DNA from: a virus
Virus record (IMG/VR): IMGVR_UViG_3300032236_001613
Location: 264,069 to 328,068 of that record
DNA length: 64,000 bases
Direction: 5' to 3' (one strand)
Shown piece by piece: positions 45,151 through 53,200 of the stretch (its first letter is position 1; each line of letters opens with the position of its first letter). The notes below the pieces were generated by a model. The model had not been told where the DNA came from. It searched no databases and worked only from the letters and a program-made list of their open reading frames with translations. The translations under genes and the position numbers were made by a program.

Positions 45151-46326
45151 ATGTCACAGTTATTAAATGAAAGATGGTCCGAGACAAAGGAAGCTCTGCT
45201 TGAAGGCCTATCGGGTAATCGTCGTGCTTCTATGCAGGTTTGCTTAGAGAACACACGCAAGTACTTGGCAGAAGCCGCAACAGCAGGAGCAACAAGCTCT
45301 GGTAACGTAGCAACACTTAATCGTGTTATTCTACCAGTTATCAGACGTGTAATGCCAACAGTTATTGCCAACGAAATCATCGGCGTACAGCCAATGACAG
45401 GCCCTGTTGGGCAGATCCACACACTACGTGTACGTTACGCCGATGGCGACGGTACTGTAGTAGCTGGCGAAGAAGCACTAAGCCCATTCAAGATTGCTGC
45501 TGCTTACTCCGGTAACGGCGTTGACGGCACACCAAAAGCCGCTCAAACAGCACAACTTGAAGGTCAACCGGGTAAGAGAATGAGCATCCAGATTCTCAAA
45601 GCTCCAGTAGAAGCCAAGAGCCGCAAGCTCTCAGCTCGTTGGACATTTGAAGCTGCACAAGATGCACAGGCTCAACAAGGTATTGATATTGAAGCAGAAA
45701 TTATGGCAGCACTAGCTCAGGAAATCACTGTCGAAATCGACCAGGAAATCCTAACTTCACTACGTGGTTTAGCTTCAGTTGAACAGTCATATGACCAAAG
45801 TCTAGTTTCTGGTACAGCAACATTCGTCGGCGACGAACATGCTGCACTAGCAATTCAGATCAATCGCGTAAGCAACCTAATTGCACAGCGTACACGTCGT
45901 GGCGCAGGCAACTGGGCAGTTGTTTCAAACCAGGCTCTAACAATTCTACAGTCTGCAACTACAAGCGCATTTGCTCGTACAACAGAAGGTACATTTGAAG
46001 CCCCAACTAACACTAAGTTTGTTGGTACACTAAACGGTGCTATGAAGATCTATGTTGACAGCTACAAGGCTGACAGCGATGACAACAACCAGGTTCTAAT
46101 CGGATACAAAGGCACAAGCGAAGCTGACGCACCAGCGTTCTATTGCCCATACATTCCGCTAATGAGTTCTGGTGTTGTACTAGATCCAGCAACCTTCGAA
46201 CCAGTCGTAGGCTTCCTAACACGCTACGGTTATGTTGAACTCAGCAACACCGCAAGCAGCTTAGGTAACGCAGCTGACTACCTCGGTAAGGTCGCTATCG
46301 TAAGCGCAACAGTAAGCTTCAAGTAA
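45151..46326 (+). CDS. 23: Major capsid protein gp23
   Basis: 391 residues, T4 gp23 family (HK97 fold). Recognised from VMPTVIANEIIGVQPMTGPV, then GQIHTLRVRYADGDG, SRKLSARWTFEAAQDAQAQQ, IDIEAEIMAALAQEITVEID and the C-terminal KVAIVSATVSFK. It is much shorter than T4 gp23 (521), so the insertion domain must be small. A probable gp21 cleavage site is YLAE after Glu41, aligning with the T4 site AIAE, leaving a 350-residue mature subunit. The gene is noticeably richer in GC than its neighbours, in line with codon optimisation for very high expression. AAGGAGA precedes the ATG; a strong terminator follows. Confidence 0.97.
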   Translation: MSQLLNERWSETKEALLEGLSGNRRASMQVCLENTRKYLAEAATAGATSSGNVATLNRVILPVIRRVMPTVIANEIIGVQPMTGPVGQIHTLRVRYADGDGTVVAGEEALSPFKIAAAYSGNGVDGTPKAAQTAQLEGQPGKRMSIQILKAPVEAKSRKLSARWTFEAAQDAQAQQGIDIEAEIMAALAQEITVEIDQEILTSLRGLASVEQSYDQSLVSGTATFVGDEHAALAIQINRVSNLIAQRTRRGAGNWAVVSNQALTILQSATTSAFARTTEGTFEAPTNTKFVGTLNGAMKIYVDSYKADSDDNNQVLIGYKGTSEADAPAFYCPYIPLMSSGVVLDPATFEPVVGFLTRYGYVELSNTASSLGNAADYLGKVAIVSATVSFK

Positions 46327-46351
46327 TAAAATTACTTGTAAATTTACACAG

Positions 46352-46377
46352 AAAGCCCGCCCTGTGCGGGCTTTTTG
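46352..46377 (+). terminator. Intrinsic terminator after major capsid gene
   Basis: AAAGCCCGC, loop CCTGT, GCGGGC and a run of five T. It lies 26 bases after the gp23 stop and separates the head operon from the following genes. Confidence 0.93.
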
Positions 46378-46387
46378 CTGATTGTCG

Positions 46388-46395
46388 ATTAAATA
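46388..46395 (+). promoter_or_regulatory. Late promoter motif four bases before the ATG at 46400
   Basis: ATTAAATA; predicted +1 falls within one base of the start codon. It lies 10 bases after the gp23 terminator. Confidence 0.55.
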
Positions 46396-46399
46396 CAAC

Positions 46400-46603
46400 A
46401 TGAGAATAAACGAACTTATATTTGAAATCGGTGTAGGACAACCAAAAACATTTAAAGGTTCTACATGTACAAAAGATTGCTCGGGTCATACTGCAGGGTA
46501 TAATTGGGGTAAAAATAAAAATGTTAAAAATCCTAATAATTGCCCACCAGGCGGAAGCAAAAGTTTTAATAACGGCTGCAAAATTGCAGGTTCCGGTAAA
46601 TAA
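46400..46603 (+). CDS. Small cysteine-rich protein
   Basis: 67 residues with four cysteines in the order STCTKDCSG, NNCPPGG and NNGCKIA, spaced as if for a small disulfide- or metal-stabilised domain. There is a short hydrophobic N-terminus (INELIFEIGVG) but no clear signal peptide. Similar DCSGH...W and SFNNGC segments occur in proteins of aquatic phages, whose role I do not know. The ATG at 46400 is preferred over an upstream in-frame codon at 46382. ATTAAATA ends four bases before it and there is no ribosome-binding site, so the gene seems to be a separate late unit directly behind the gp23 terminator. Confidence 0.7.
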   Translation: MRINELIFEIGVGQPKTFKGSTCTKDCSGHTAGYNWGKNKNVKNPNNCPPGGSKSFNNGCKIAGSGK

Positions 46604-46684
46604 TAACAGTTCGCTCGAAAAGAGAGTTTATGCAGTACCCACTGCGTAGATCCTAGAACGATCTTATAAAATAAGGAGAAACAA

Positions 46685-47356
46685 ATGGGACGTCCGATTA
46701 AAAAGAGATTTTTTGCTGGCACAGCAGTTGTTGCTGACACTGCAGGTATGGGAGTTGTTGCACCAAACGGTGTTGCTATTCTTACAAGTGGTACTAATTT
46801 TACTATTGTACCGACAGTAACATTTAGCCAACCAGATATTTTAGGTGGTACAGTTGCAACTGGACACGTTACAGTTAACGGAGCTGGTAATCTTGCTAGT
46901 TTTGTTGTTGATTCTAGCGGTTCTGGTTATACATTAGATCCTGATATTGTGTTAACAGGTTCAACAGGAACAGGTGCAACATTTAGTGTTACATTAGCAG
47001 GAGTTAGTAATACAGGAAAAATTACAACTTCCGCATACTTACCGAGAAAGTCGTCTGTTGCTAGAACATCAACAATTCTAAAGCAAGAATCGAGTCATCG
47101 TTATCTTGTGCAAAACAGAGACGGTGACGGCATTTGTAAATTAACTGCATCTGGTAGTTTAACTGCTGGTCAAATGAGTATTACTGCAACTGATAGCGCA
47201 GGTGGTACATATTATGTAACAAAGTTAACATCTCGTAAAGCATTGTTAACTCCGATTAACGGAACACAGTTTCCTACTAACACTTATGCAAAATGGTTAC
47301 GTTCTAGTGACGGCTCGCCAGTTGCAAATGTTAGTGTAACTATTCCTGTTGCTTAA
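46685..47356 (+). CDS. Head or virion structural protein, possible decoration protein
   Basis: 223 residues starting MGRPIKKRFFAG, an N-terminus typical of structural proteins in aquatic T4-like phages. There is a beta-rich Gly/Thr/Val centre with GSGYTLDPDIVLTGSTGTGA, a turn also seen in the 4340-residue protein. A domain RYLVQNRDGDGICKLTASGS ending in VTIPVA follows. Location after gp23 suggests a capsid accessory or decoration protein, but no motif proves it. A strong AAGGAGAAA ribosome site precedes the ATG and a terminator follows the gene. Confidence 0.7.
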   Translation: MGRPIKKRFFAGTAVVADTAGMGVVAPNGVAILTSGTNFTIVPTVTFSQPDILGGTVATGHVTVNGAGNLASFVVDSSGSGYTLDPDIVLTGSTGTGATFSVTLAGVSNTGKITTSAYLPRKSSVARTSTILKQESSHRYLVQNRDGDGICKLTASGSLTAGQMSITATDSAGGTYYVTKLTSRKALLTPINGTQFPTNTYAKWLRSSDGSPVANVSVTIPVA

Positions 47357-47376
47357 TACGTTATTTTAAATAACAT

Positions 47377-47407
47377 AAAAATAGCTGCCTTGTGCAGCTA
47401 TTTTTTT
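47377..47407 (+). terminator. Intrinsic terminator
   Basis: Stem AAAAATAGCTGC pairing with GCAGCTATTTTT around the loop CTTGT, with a run of seven T. The next gene's late promoter starts two bases after the T-run. Confidence 0.93.
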
Positions 47408-47408
47408 G

Positions 47409-47416
47409 GTTAAATA
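47409..47416 (+). promoter_or_regulatory. Late promoter motif placing +1 on the ATG at 47422
   Basis: GTTAAATA directly after the T-run of a terminator and five bases before the ATG. No ribosome-binding site. Confidence 0.65.
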
Positions 47417-47421
47417 AGAAT

Positions 47422-47940
47422 ATGTCAACTGATTGGTCATACTCAACTATAATAACTCAATATGCTGAAGTAGAGCAGCATATCCCGTGGAAAGATAACG
47501 GAACAAATTTTGTTGATGCAATGTATTGCGATAATAGTTTTTTAGAAACTACCTCACCTTTATTGCATATTTCAAGAACTCCTAATAATGATTTAAAAAT
47601 GAAAACCTGGTTTCTTAAGTTTACCGGGTTTTCATTTAATAATCTTCCATTATCAATTTCAGGTTTAGAAGCAGAATTAGGTATGAATAGGGAAGGTAGA
47701 ATTACTGATGAAACTATTCAACTAACTTATAATAATACGGACATTGGAAAAAATCAAGCAGATTTTCGATTGGATATGTTTAAATTATATGGCGGACCTA
47801 ACGATCTTTGGGATTTTAGTTTAACTAGCACAGTAATAAATGATCCTAGTTTCGGTATTATTTTAAGATTTCAAAGTCATCCTAGTTGGCCTCATAAATC
47901 AACGCCGATGATCGACTACATACGGCTGAGAGTTTACTAA
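47422..47940 (+). CDS. Virion-associated protein of unknown role
   Basis: 172 residues, beta-rich: MKTWFLKFTGFSFNNLPLSI, SGLEAELGMNREGRITDETI and DFRLDMFKLYGGPNDLWDFS. The pattern suggests a jelly-roll-like adhesin or fibre-associated domain known from aquatic phage structural clusters; I cannot name a family. The frame is open upstream to a GTG at 47392, but that codon lies inside the terminator, so the ATG at 47422 is the start. GTTAAATA ends five bases before it and there is no ribosome site: a predicted leaderless late gene. Confidence 0.7.
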   Translation: MSTDWSYSTIITQYAEVEQHIPWKDNGTNFVDAMYCDNSFLETTSPLLHISRTPNNDLKMKTWFLKFTGFSFNNLPLSISGLEAELGMNREGRITDETIQLTYNNTDIGKNQADFRLDMFKLYGGPNDLWDFSLTSTVINDPSFGIILRFQSHPSWPHKSTPMIDYIRLRVY

Positions 47941-47943
47941 ACC

Positions 47944-47951
47944 AATAAATA
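47944..47951 (+). promoter_or_regulatory. Late promoter motif before the 342-residue fibre gene
   Basis: AATAAATA; predicted start 47957 gives a 12-base leader beginning with the AAGGAAA ribosome site. Confidence 0.6.
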
Positions 47952-47968
47952 CACAAAAGGAAATCTAA

Positions 47969-48997
47969 ATGACTACCGATGTTTTAAAAGTAGAAGGGAA
48001 TTATCTAGTTTATGCACCTAACGGTGACATTACTTTAAACGTCACGAGTCCTACTACTACCGGAACGGTACGTATCGTTGGAAATTTAGATATTGTCGGA
48101 CAAACTACGCAAATTGAAAGTACAAGTTCTTTAATAAATGATAACATAATTGTTTTAAATGCTAACGAACCAAATAACTATATTACATTGCAAACTAGTG
48201 GAATAGCAATTGATCGCGGTAGTAACACCGATCTAACAAATGCTGCTACTTTTTTATATGTTGATAGTGTATTAGGTACTCCAGTGTACTGGACTATGAC
48301 TTCCGGTAGTTCAGGAACTTATACAACAACTCAGTATCGAGGATATTTTGAATTAAAATCTGCTTCACAAGAAACAGCATTAACAGTAGCAGCAATAAGA
48401 ACAAATAGTCCAACTGGAACATTAAATTTACTAGGCAGTGACAATCCTGGTGGAATGTTAAACGTTAAAGGAGCTGTAAATTATTCTTCTAGAGTAATTG
48501 ATCCGAACGATATTCCTAATAAAGATTATGTCGACAACGCAGTATATACAGGCACTGTTTATGCTAAAAAATTACAAGTTGGAAACTCATTTGTCGAATT
48601 AAATGACAATAGTGTAGCATATACTGATCCTTTTTATGCAGCACAAGACCGTATGTTTGTAGGGCTAGGATCATCAGCTAATATTGTTTTAGATTTAAGA
48701 GCTAACGGTATCGCTAAGTTTTCAGGATTAACGCTAGACAATCAATCAATTGAAGTTAACTCTGGCACAACTAATGATTTAACATTGATACCATCGGTTG
48801 GAAAAGGAATTGTGCTTAATGGTCCTATAAAACTTCAAGCTCAATCGATTGCTTTTACTGCTACAAATAACTACAGCACTATCTATTATACAACAAACGT
48901 AGGCGGAGGCGGTACCGGATTACATTTTGTAAATACACAACAAAGCGACGAATTAGTAAGCCGTAGAAAAGCAATCATTTACGGTATAATATTTTAA
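47969..48997 (+). CDS. Fibre-like virion protein
   Basis: 342 residues. The N-terminal half contains TVRIVGNLDIVGQTTQIEST, SSLINDNIIVLNANEP and VLGTPVYWTM, the same type of beta-helical shaft unit found in the 638-residue fibre protein of the minus-strand cluster. KDYVDNAVYTGTVYAKKLQV marks a probable trimeric coiled coil. The end (SDELVSRRKAIIYGIIF) is short, so the protein may be a fibre segment or attachment piece rather than a full fibre. AATAAATA with AAGGAAA as ribosome site precedes the start. Confidence 0.75.
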   Translation: MTTDVLKVEGNYLVYAPNGDITLNVTSPTTTGTVRIVGNLDIVGQTTQIESTSSLINDNIIVLNANEPNNYITLQTSGIAIDRGSNTDLTNAATFLYVDSVLGTPVYWTMTSGSSGTYTTTQYRGYFELKSASQETALTVAAIRTNSPTGTLNLLGSDNPGGMLNVKGAVNYSSRVIDPNDIPNKDYVDNAVYTGTVYAKKLQVGNSFVELNDNSVAYTDPFYAAQDRMFVGLGSSANIVLDLRANGIAKFSGLTLDNQSIEVNSGTTNDLTLIPSVGKGIVLNGPIKLQAQSIAFTATNNYSTIYYTTNVGGGGTGLHFVNTQQSDELVSRRKAIIYGIIF

Positions 48998-49007
48998 GGA
49001 ATGAAAA

Positions 49008-49328
49008 ATGGCAATAACTAATGTTACTGTAGGAATTACAACAACACAACTGTTCTTATCACCTACTAATACTGAACAAGCAGTTACCACAATGTTTTTT
49101 TGTAATACTTCTGCTACAACCGATGCTACTATAGATATATATGTAACACCGGGAGGTCAAGCAGTTGGAGCAAGTAATCAGATTATAAAATCATTACCTT
49201 TGCCAAAATCGGAAACATTTGTGTTTGATGCAGAAAAGATAATTTTAGAAAGCGGAGACAGTATTAACGCCGTTGCTAGTGTAGGTAGTATCATCGTTGC
49301 AACAATCAGTTCCGTACAAACATCATGA
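49008..49328 (+). CDS. Small beta-sandwich virion protein
   Basis: 106 residues. Pattern of alternating strands: TTQLFLSPTNTEQAVTTMFF, TDATIDIYVTPGGQ and SETFVFDAEKIILESGDSIN. Such small proteins accompany fibre genes in aquatic T4-like phages. The protein encoded at 61790 has a similar plan and is probably a distant paralogue. It has an AAGGAATG ribosome site and a four-base ATGA overlap with the next gene. Function unknown. Confidence 0.72.
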   Translation: MAITNVTVGITTTQLFLSPTNTEQAVTTMFFCNTSATTDATIDIYVTPGGQAVGASNQIIKSLPLPKSETFVFDAEKIILESGDSINAVASVGSIIVATISSVQTS

Positions 49329-50113
49329 AATATATTAAGAAACTTGCTCTTTATAGTAAAAGTCCTATGGATGACAGATTTTCTGTGCTACAGGATTCTC
49401 GTATTGTAACTAATAGCACATCAACTATGCAGTTACCAACTGGCCCGTCGGCATCTCGCCCAATTACATTAGTAGACGGAACCGTTCGTTATAATAATAC
49501 TATTAAAGAATTTGAAGTTTATAATAGTGCAAATCCGGGATATACCTCCCCGTGGCAGATTTTAAGAACTATAAAACCAGCTAACATTACACCACAAAAT
49601 TTAGGATACGGAAATTACAATGATACTATTTTCGGTCCATTATCGTATACTGTAGATCCTACTAAACCTCAGAATATACTTGTTTTTGTAGACAATGTAT
49701 ACCAAATACCAACAACAAATTATACATTAACTGTGAATCCTAGTTCAGTCACTTCCACCTTATCAATTGATGCTCCTTCATCGACTACTACACTATATCT
49801 TAACACTCTAACTAATATCGATGCTGGTGAACCTGGAATTTGGAGAACAATAACTGCTCCAGGCGGACTACAAGCCAATACTACTATAACTAATGTAAAT
49901 TTTGTTTTCAATATTCCAAATAATGGATATGCAGTAGGAATATCTTTACCAACTACTGGAATTATTTCGTCAGGAACAACTGTAACTGTAAATTATGGTG
50001 CAGGTACTTATATACAGTTTACTGGGCCTGTGCCAGCTAAACCTGTATTTGCGTTATTAGGGTTTGATGGATACTTCCCTGCCGGTGCATCTGGCAACGT
50101 TTTTGAACCCTAA
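49325..50113 (+). CDS. Virion-associated hypothetical protein
   Basis: 262 residues, starts in an ATGA overlap with the previous gene. The N-terminal part has DSRIVTNSTSTMQLPTGPSA and DGTVRYNNTIKEFEVYN, a motif seen at the attachment ends of phage fibres. The second half is beta-rich with repeated Thr/Ile/Asn strands and ends FALLGFDGYFPAGASGNVFE. It is probably a fibre or fibre-connector subunit; no defined family recognised. The start is translation-coupled. Confidence 0.7.
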   Translation: MKYIKKLALYSKSPMDDRFSVLQDSRIVTNSTSTMQLPTGPSASRPITLVDGTVRYNNTIKEFEVYNSANPGYTSPWQILRTIKPANITPQNLGYGNYNDTIFGPLSYTVDPTKPQNILVFVDNVYQIPTTNYTLTVNPSSVTSTLSIDAPSSTTTLYLNTLTNIDAGEPGIWRTITAPGGLQANTTITNVNFVFNIPNNGYAVGISLPTTGIISSGTTVTVNYGAGTYIQFTGPVPAKPVFALLGFDGYFPAGASGNVFEP

Positions 50114-50135
50114 CAATACCATTTAACAAAACAAT

Positions 50136-50143
50136 AATAAATA
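50136..50143 (+). promoter_or_regulatory. Late promoter motif before the 3845-residue gene
   Basis: AATAAATA; predicted +1 at 50149, the ATG of a 17-codon frame, giving a 94-base leader to the giant gene with a 5'-terminal hairpin. Confidence 0.6.
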
Positions 50144-50148
50144 TAACG

Positions 50149-50202
50149 ATGCTAGGAAAGTTTTTCTTAGCAGGAACATACTGTATTAAACCCGCAATGT
50201 AA
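50149..50202 (+). CDS. Possible 17-residue leader peptide before the giant module protein
   Basis: ATG at 50149 opens a 17-codon frame, MLGKFFLAGTYCIKPAM, ending TAA at 50200-50202. The ATG is exactly where the AATAAATA promoter at 50136-50143 predicts transcription to start. The first 21 bases after the A-T of the ATG fold into a 9-bp hairpin (GCTAGGAAA / TTTCTTAGC). The peptide may be translated as a leader, or the ATG may be fortuitous and the sequence simply a 5' hairpin of the long gene's mRNA. Confidence 0.3.
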   Translation: MLGKFFLAGTYCIKPAM

Positions 50203-50242
50203 GGTGGTTACCCGTGAAACTCGGTGTTGACAAGGAGCCACA

Positions 50243-53200
50243 ATGGCTATTGGTCGTATATCTGGTCCATTACTGGCCAAAAATCTAATACGCGATGGCG
50301 TAGATTTAGCATTCGAAACAGATCTCCTATATCTTGATGTAACGACTGGTAGAATAGGTATTCGTAAAAGCAATCCTGCCTACGAATTAGATGTCAACGG
50401 AACGATTAATGCTAATAATTTAAAAGTTGTTTATACTGGTCCTGGAACCGGGCAGAGTCAATTAGGCAACTTAATTATATCTACAGGAACCATTAGTACA
50501 ACAGTAGGCCCGATTGCTTTACAACCGAGTGGTAATGAATCGATTAACTTAGTCGGTAATACAAATGTATTTGGGAACTTGCACGCGACCGGAAACATAA
50601 CCGCCGATGGTAACATTACATTAGGAAATAATACAGCAACTGATGTAGTTGTTTTTGAATCAGAAATCGGTTCAAACATTACTCCATCTGTTGACAACGG
50701 ATTTTCTATAGGCAGTATCGAACGTAACTGGTTAAATGCTTACGTATCAAATCTTGTTACTAACGAAATTAGTAGTACTGGTACAATTAATATTAATGCT
50801 GGTAGCGATTTATTACAAATTAACTCAGAAATTAGAGTAACTGGTAAAAATCCGATTGGTACTTCGCCTGTTATTACAAACGTTCTTCACGTTAATTTAG
50901 ACGGAAACGACACTAATGACGGTAGAGCTGCAGATCCAAGTCGAGCATGTCGCACGATTACTGGAGCAACACGCAGTCCTTATTACCGACCTGGAACACT
51001 AATTAAAGTATATAGCGGACATTATTTAGAAAACAATCCTATTTTATTACAACCAAATACAGCGGTTGTTGGCGACGATTTAAGAACAACTAGTATCGAA
51101 CCAATTAATAAAACTCAAGATTTGTTCCATGTGCAGAGCGGATGCTACCTTGCACAAATGCAATTCTTTAATGGAAGAAGCGGTCTTTTACCTGGACCAT
51201 ATGTTAATGGTACTAATAGAGGAGCATATTGCACAGCTTTTCCGCCTCAAGTTAATGGAGCAAAAATTGATCTTTATCAATCTCCTTATGTACAGAATTG
51301 TACAAATCAGAGCGGACCTTGGTTGGTTGACGGAACAATGTTTGTTCCTAACCAAACTGTGCAGGTTCCACAAGCAGTTGGTATAGCACAGTTTAGTGCA
51401 AACACAACAACAATCACTGTTACATTAACAAATGGTTCAATCGAACCAGGATTAAATGTTATTAGCGGGCCACAAGATCCGGGATTTTTTAATGCTAGAA
51501 CATTGATGCTATCTAACATCACGTTCATTCAAGAACAAGTAGTTGCATTTGTTAATCAACAAGTAGCTAATGCATTACCTGGATCACCTTTTTATCAATT
51601 TACATATAATCAAGCAAAATGCTATCGAGATGTTGGATTAATTGTACAAAATATTGCTTACGATGTTACGTTTGGTGGCAACGAAAAAGCAGTTGAGGCT
51701 GGATTATCATATTGGAACGGAGTTGTTAATTATATCGAAGGTCAACAAGTTCAAACCACTGATGCGATAAATTATATCGGTGAGTTATCTCAGTCAATAA
51801 TTGTAAATCAAGTTGCTCCAGTTATTACTACCGGAACAGCTCAGATTATTAATACTGCGCTCATCGGCGGAGGAATCGCTAGCGATGAAATTACAAATGC
51901 TATTAACATTATTACAACAATTATTAACAAAGGACCATCTTCTGCACCGACTGTCTTTAATAGTTGCGGTCCAGAAGCTCCATTGGTTAGTGCTGAACTA
52001 TTATTACAAGCCAATAGAAATTTCCTGCAGAACGAAGTAGTAGCGTATGTAAATTCAACATATCCTAATTTTGTTTATAAACAAGATTATTGCTTTAGAG
52101 ATACTGGATTAATTGTTGATGCTGTAAGTCAAGATATTATTGTTGGAGGCAATACAAAAAGTATTGAATGTGGATTAAGTTACTTTACTGGTGGCAAAGG
52201 CGACAGTAGCGTTGCTGAAACTGCTATTATTAATAATATTAATTTAATCAAAAATATAATACTGAATGGCCCTAGTGTTGCTCCACCGCCAATTGTTGGT
52301 CCAAATCTCGGCGGTGGATACTCGAACGCACAAGATATCTTAAAGAAAAATTTATTATTTGTACAAAGCGAAGTAAGCGCATATGTACGCAGCTTGTTCA
52401 ATAGCAATTTTAGATTAACGCAAAAGCAACAAAATTTATGCTACAGAGATATTGGTACTATATTAACTGCTATTGCCGACGATGTGGCAGCAGGCGGAAA
52501 TATTAATACATTAAATTCAGCATTATCATATTATAGTAATGGTTTAATTATTCTGCCAGGAAATCAACCCGCCGAGACATTAAAGTCGCTTGATTATTTG
52601 CAATATCTAGCAGTGAACATTGTTAAAAATAAAAAATTAACTAATTTATATCAAAACTATATTAAACAAGCGACCAATCCAGTTGTTGGAAATGCAAATC
52701 AAATTATTTCTATTGGATCAAATATTGATCGAATTATCGATATTATTAATAATGGTCCAACAACTATTATTAACGGTAGCCCAGTTATTCCAAGTCCTAT
52801 TGGCTTAATAGCAAGCGGCGATGCAGCAACACAAACTTCAGCTACATTATTACATGCAAACCGTTATTTTATACAATCAGAAATTGTTGCCTATATTGAT
52901 AATGTTATAAACAATGGCAGCGGTTATTATCAAAATTACAGCAGATCTAAATGCCTTAGAGATACAGGACTAATTGTTGACGCACTTGTACAAGATTTAT
53001 TATTTGGAGGTACAAGTCAAACTGACTTTGCTGGATTACAATATTGGAATCAAAACGGTTATACTGGTCAGATAACAGTTGAATTAACAGAAACTATTAA
53101 TGCGATAAATTACCTTTCATATCTTGCACAACAGATTGTGCAAAATATAACTAGTGGAACAAGATATACTGCAACATATCATCCGAGTGGTCCGACTGCT

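Noticed and set aside
46664-46673. TTATAAAATA as late promoter before the 223-residue gene
   Set aside because: It does not match the TAAATA core, and the predicted start would remove the strong ribosome-binding site from the mRNA.
47392-47421. GTG start 10 codons upstream of the 172-residue gene
   Set aside because: It lies within the stem of a strong terminator and upstream of the predicted promoter; the ATG at 47422 fits better.
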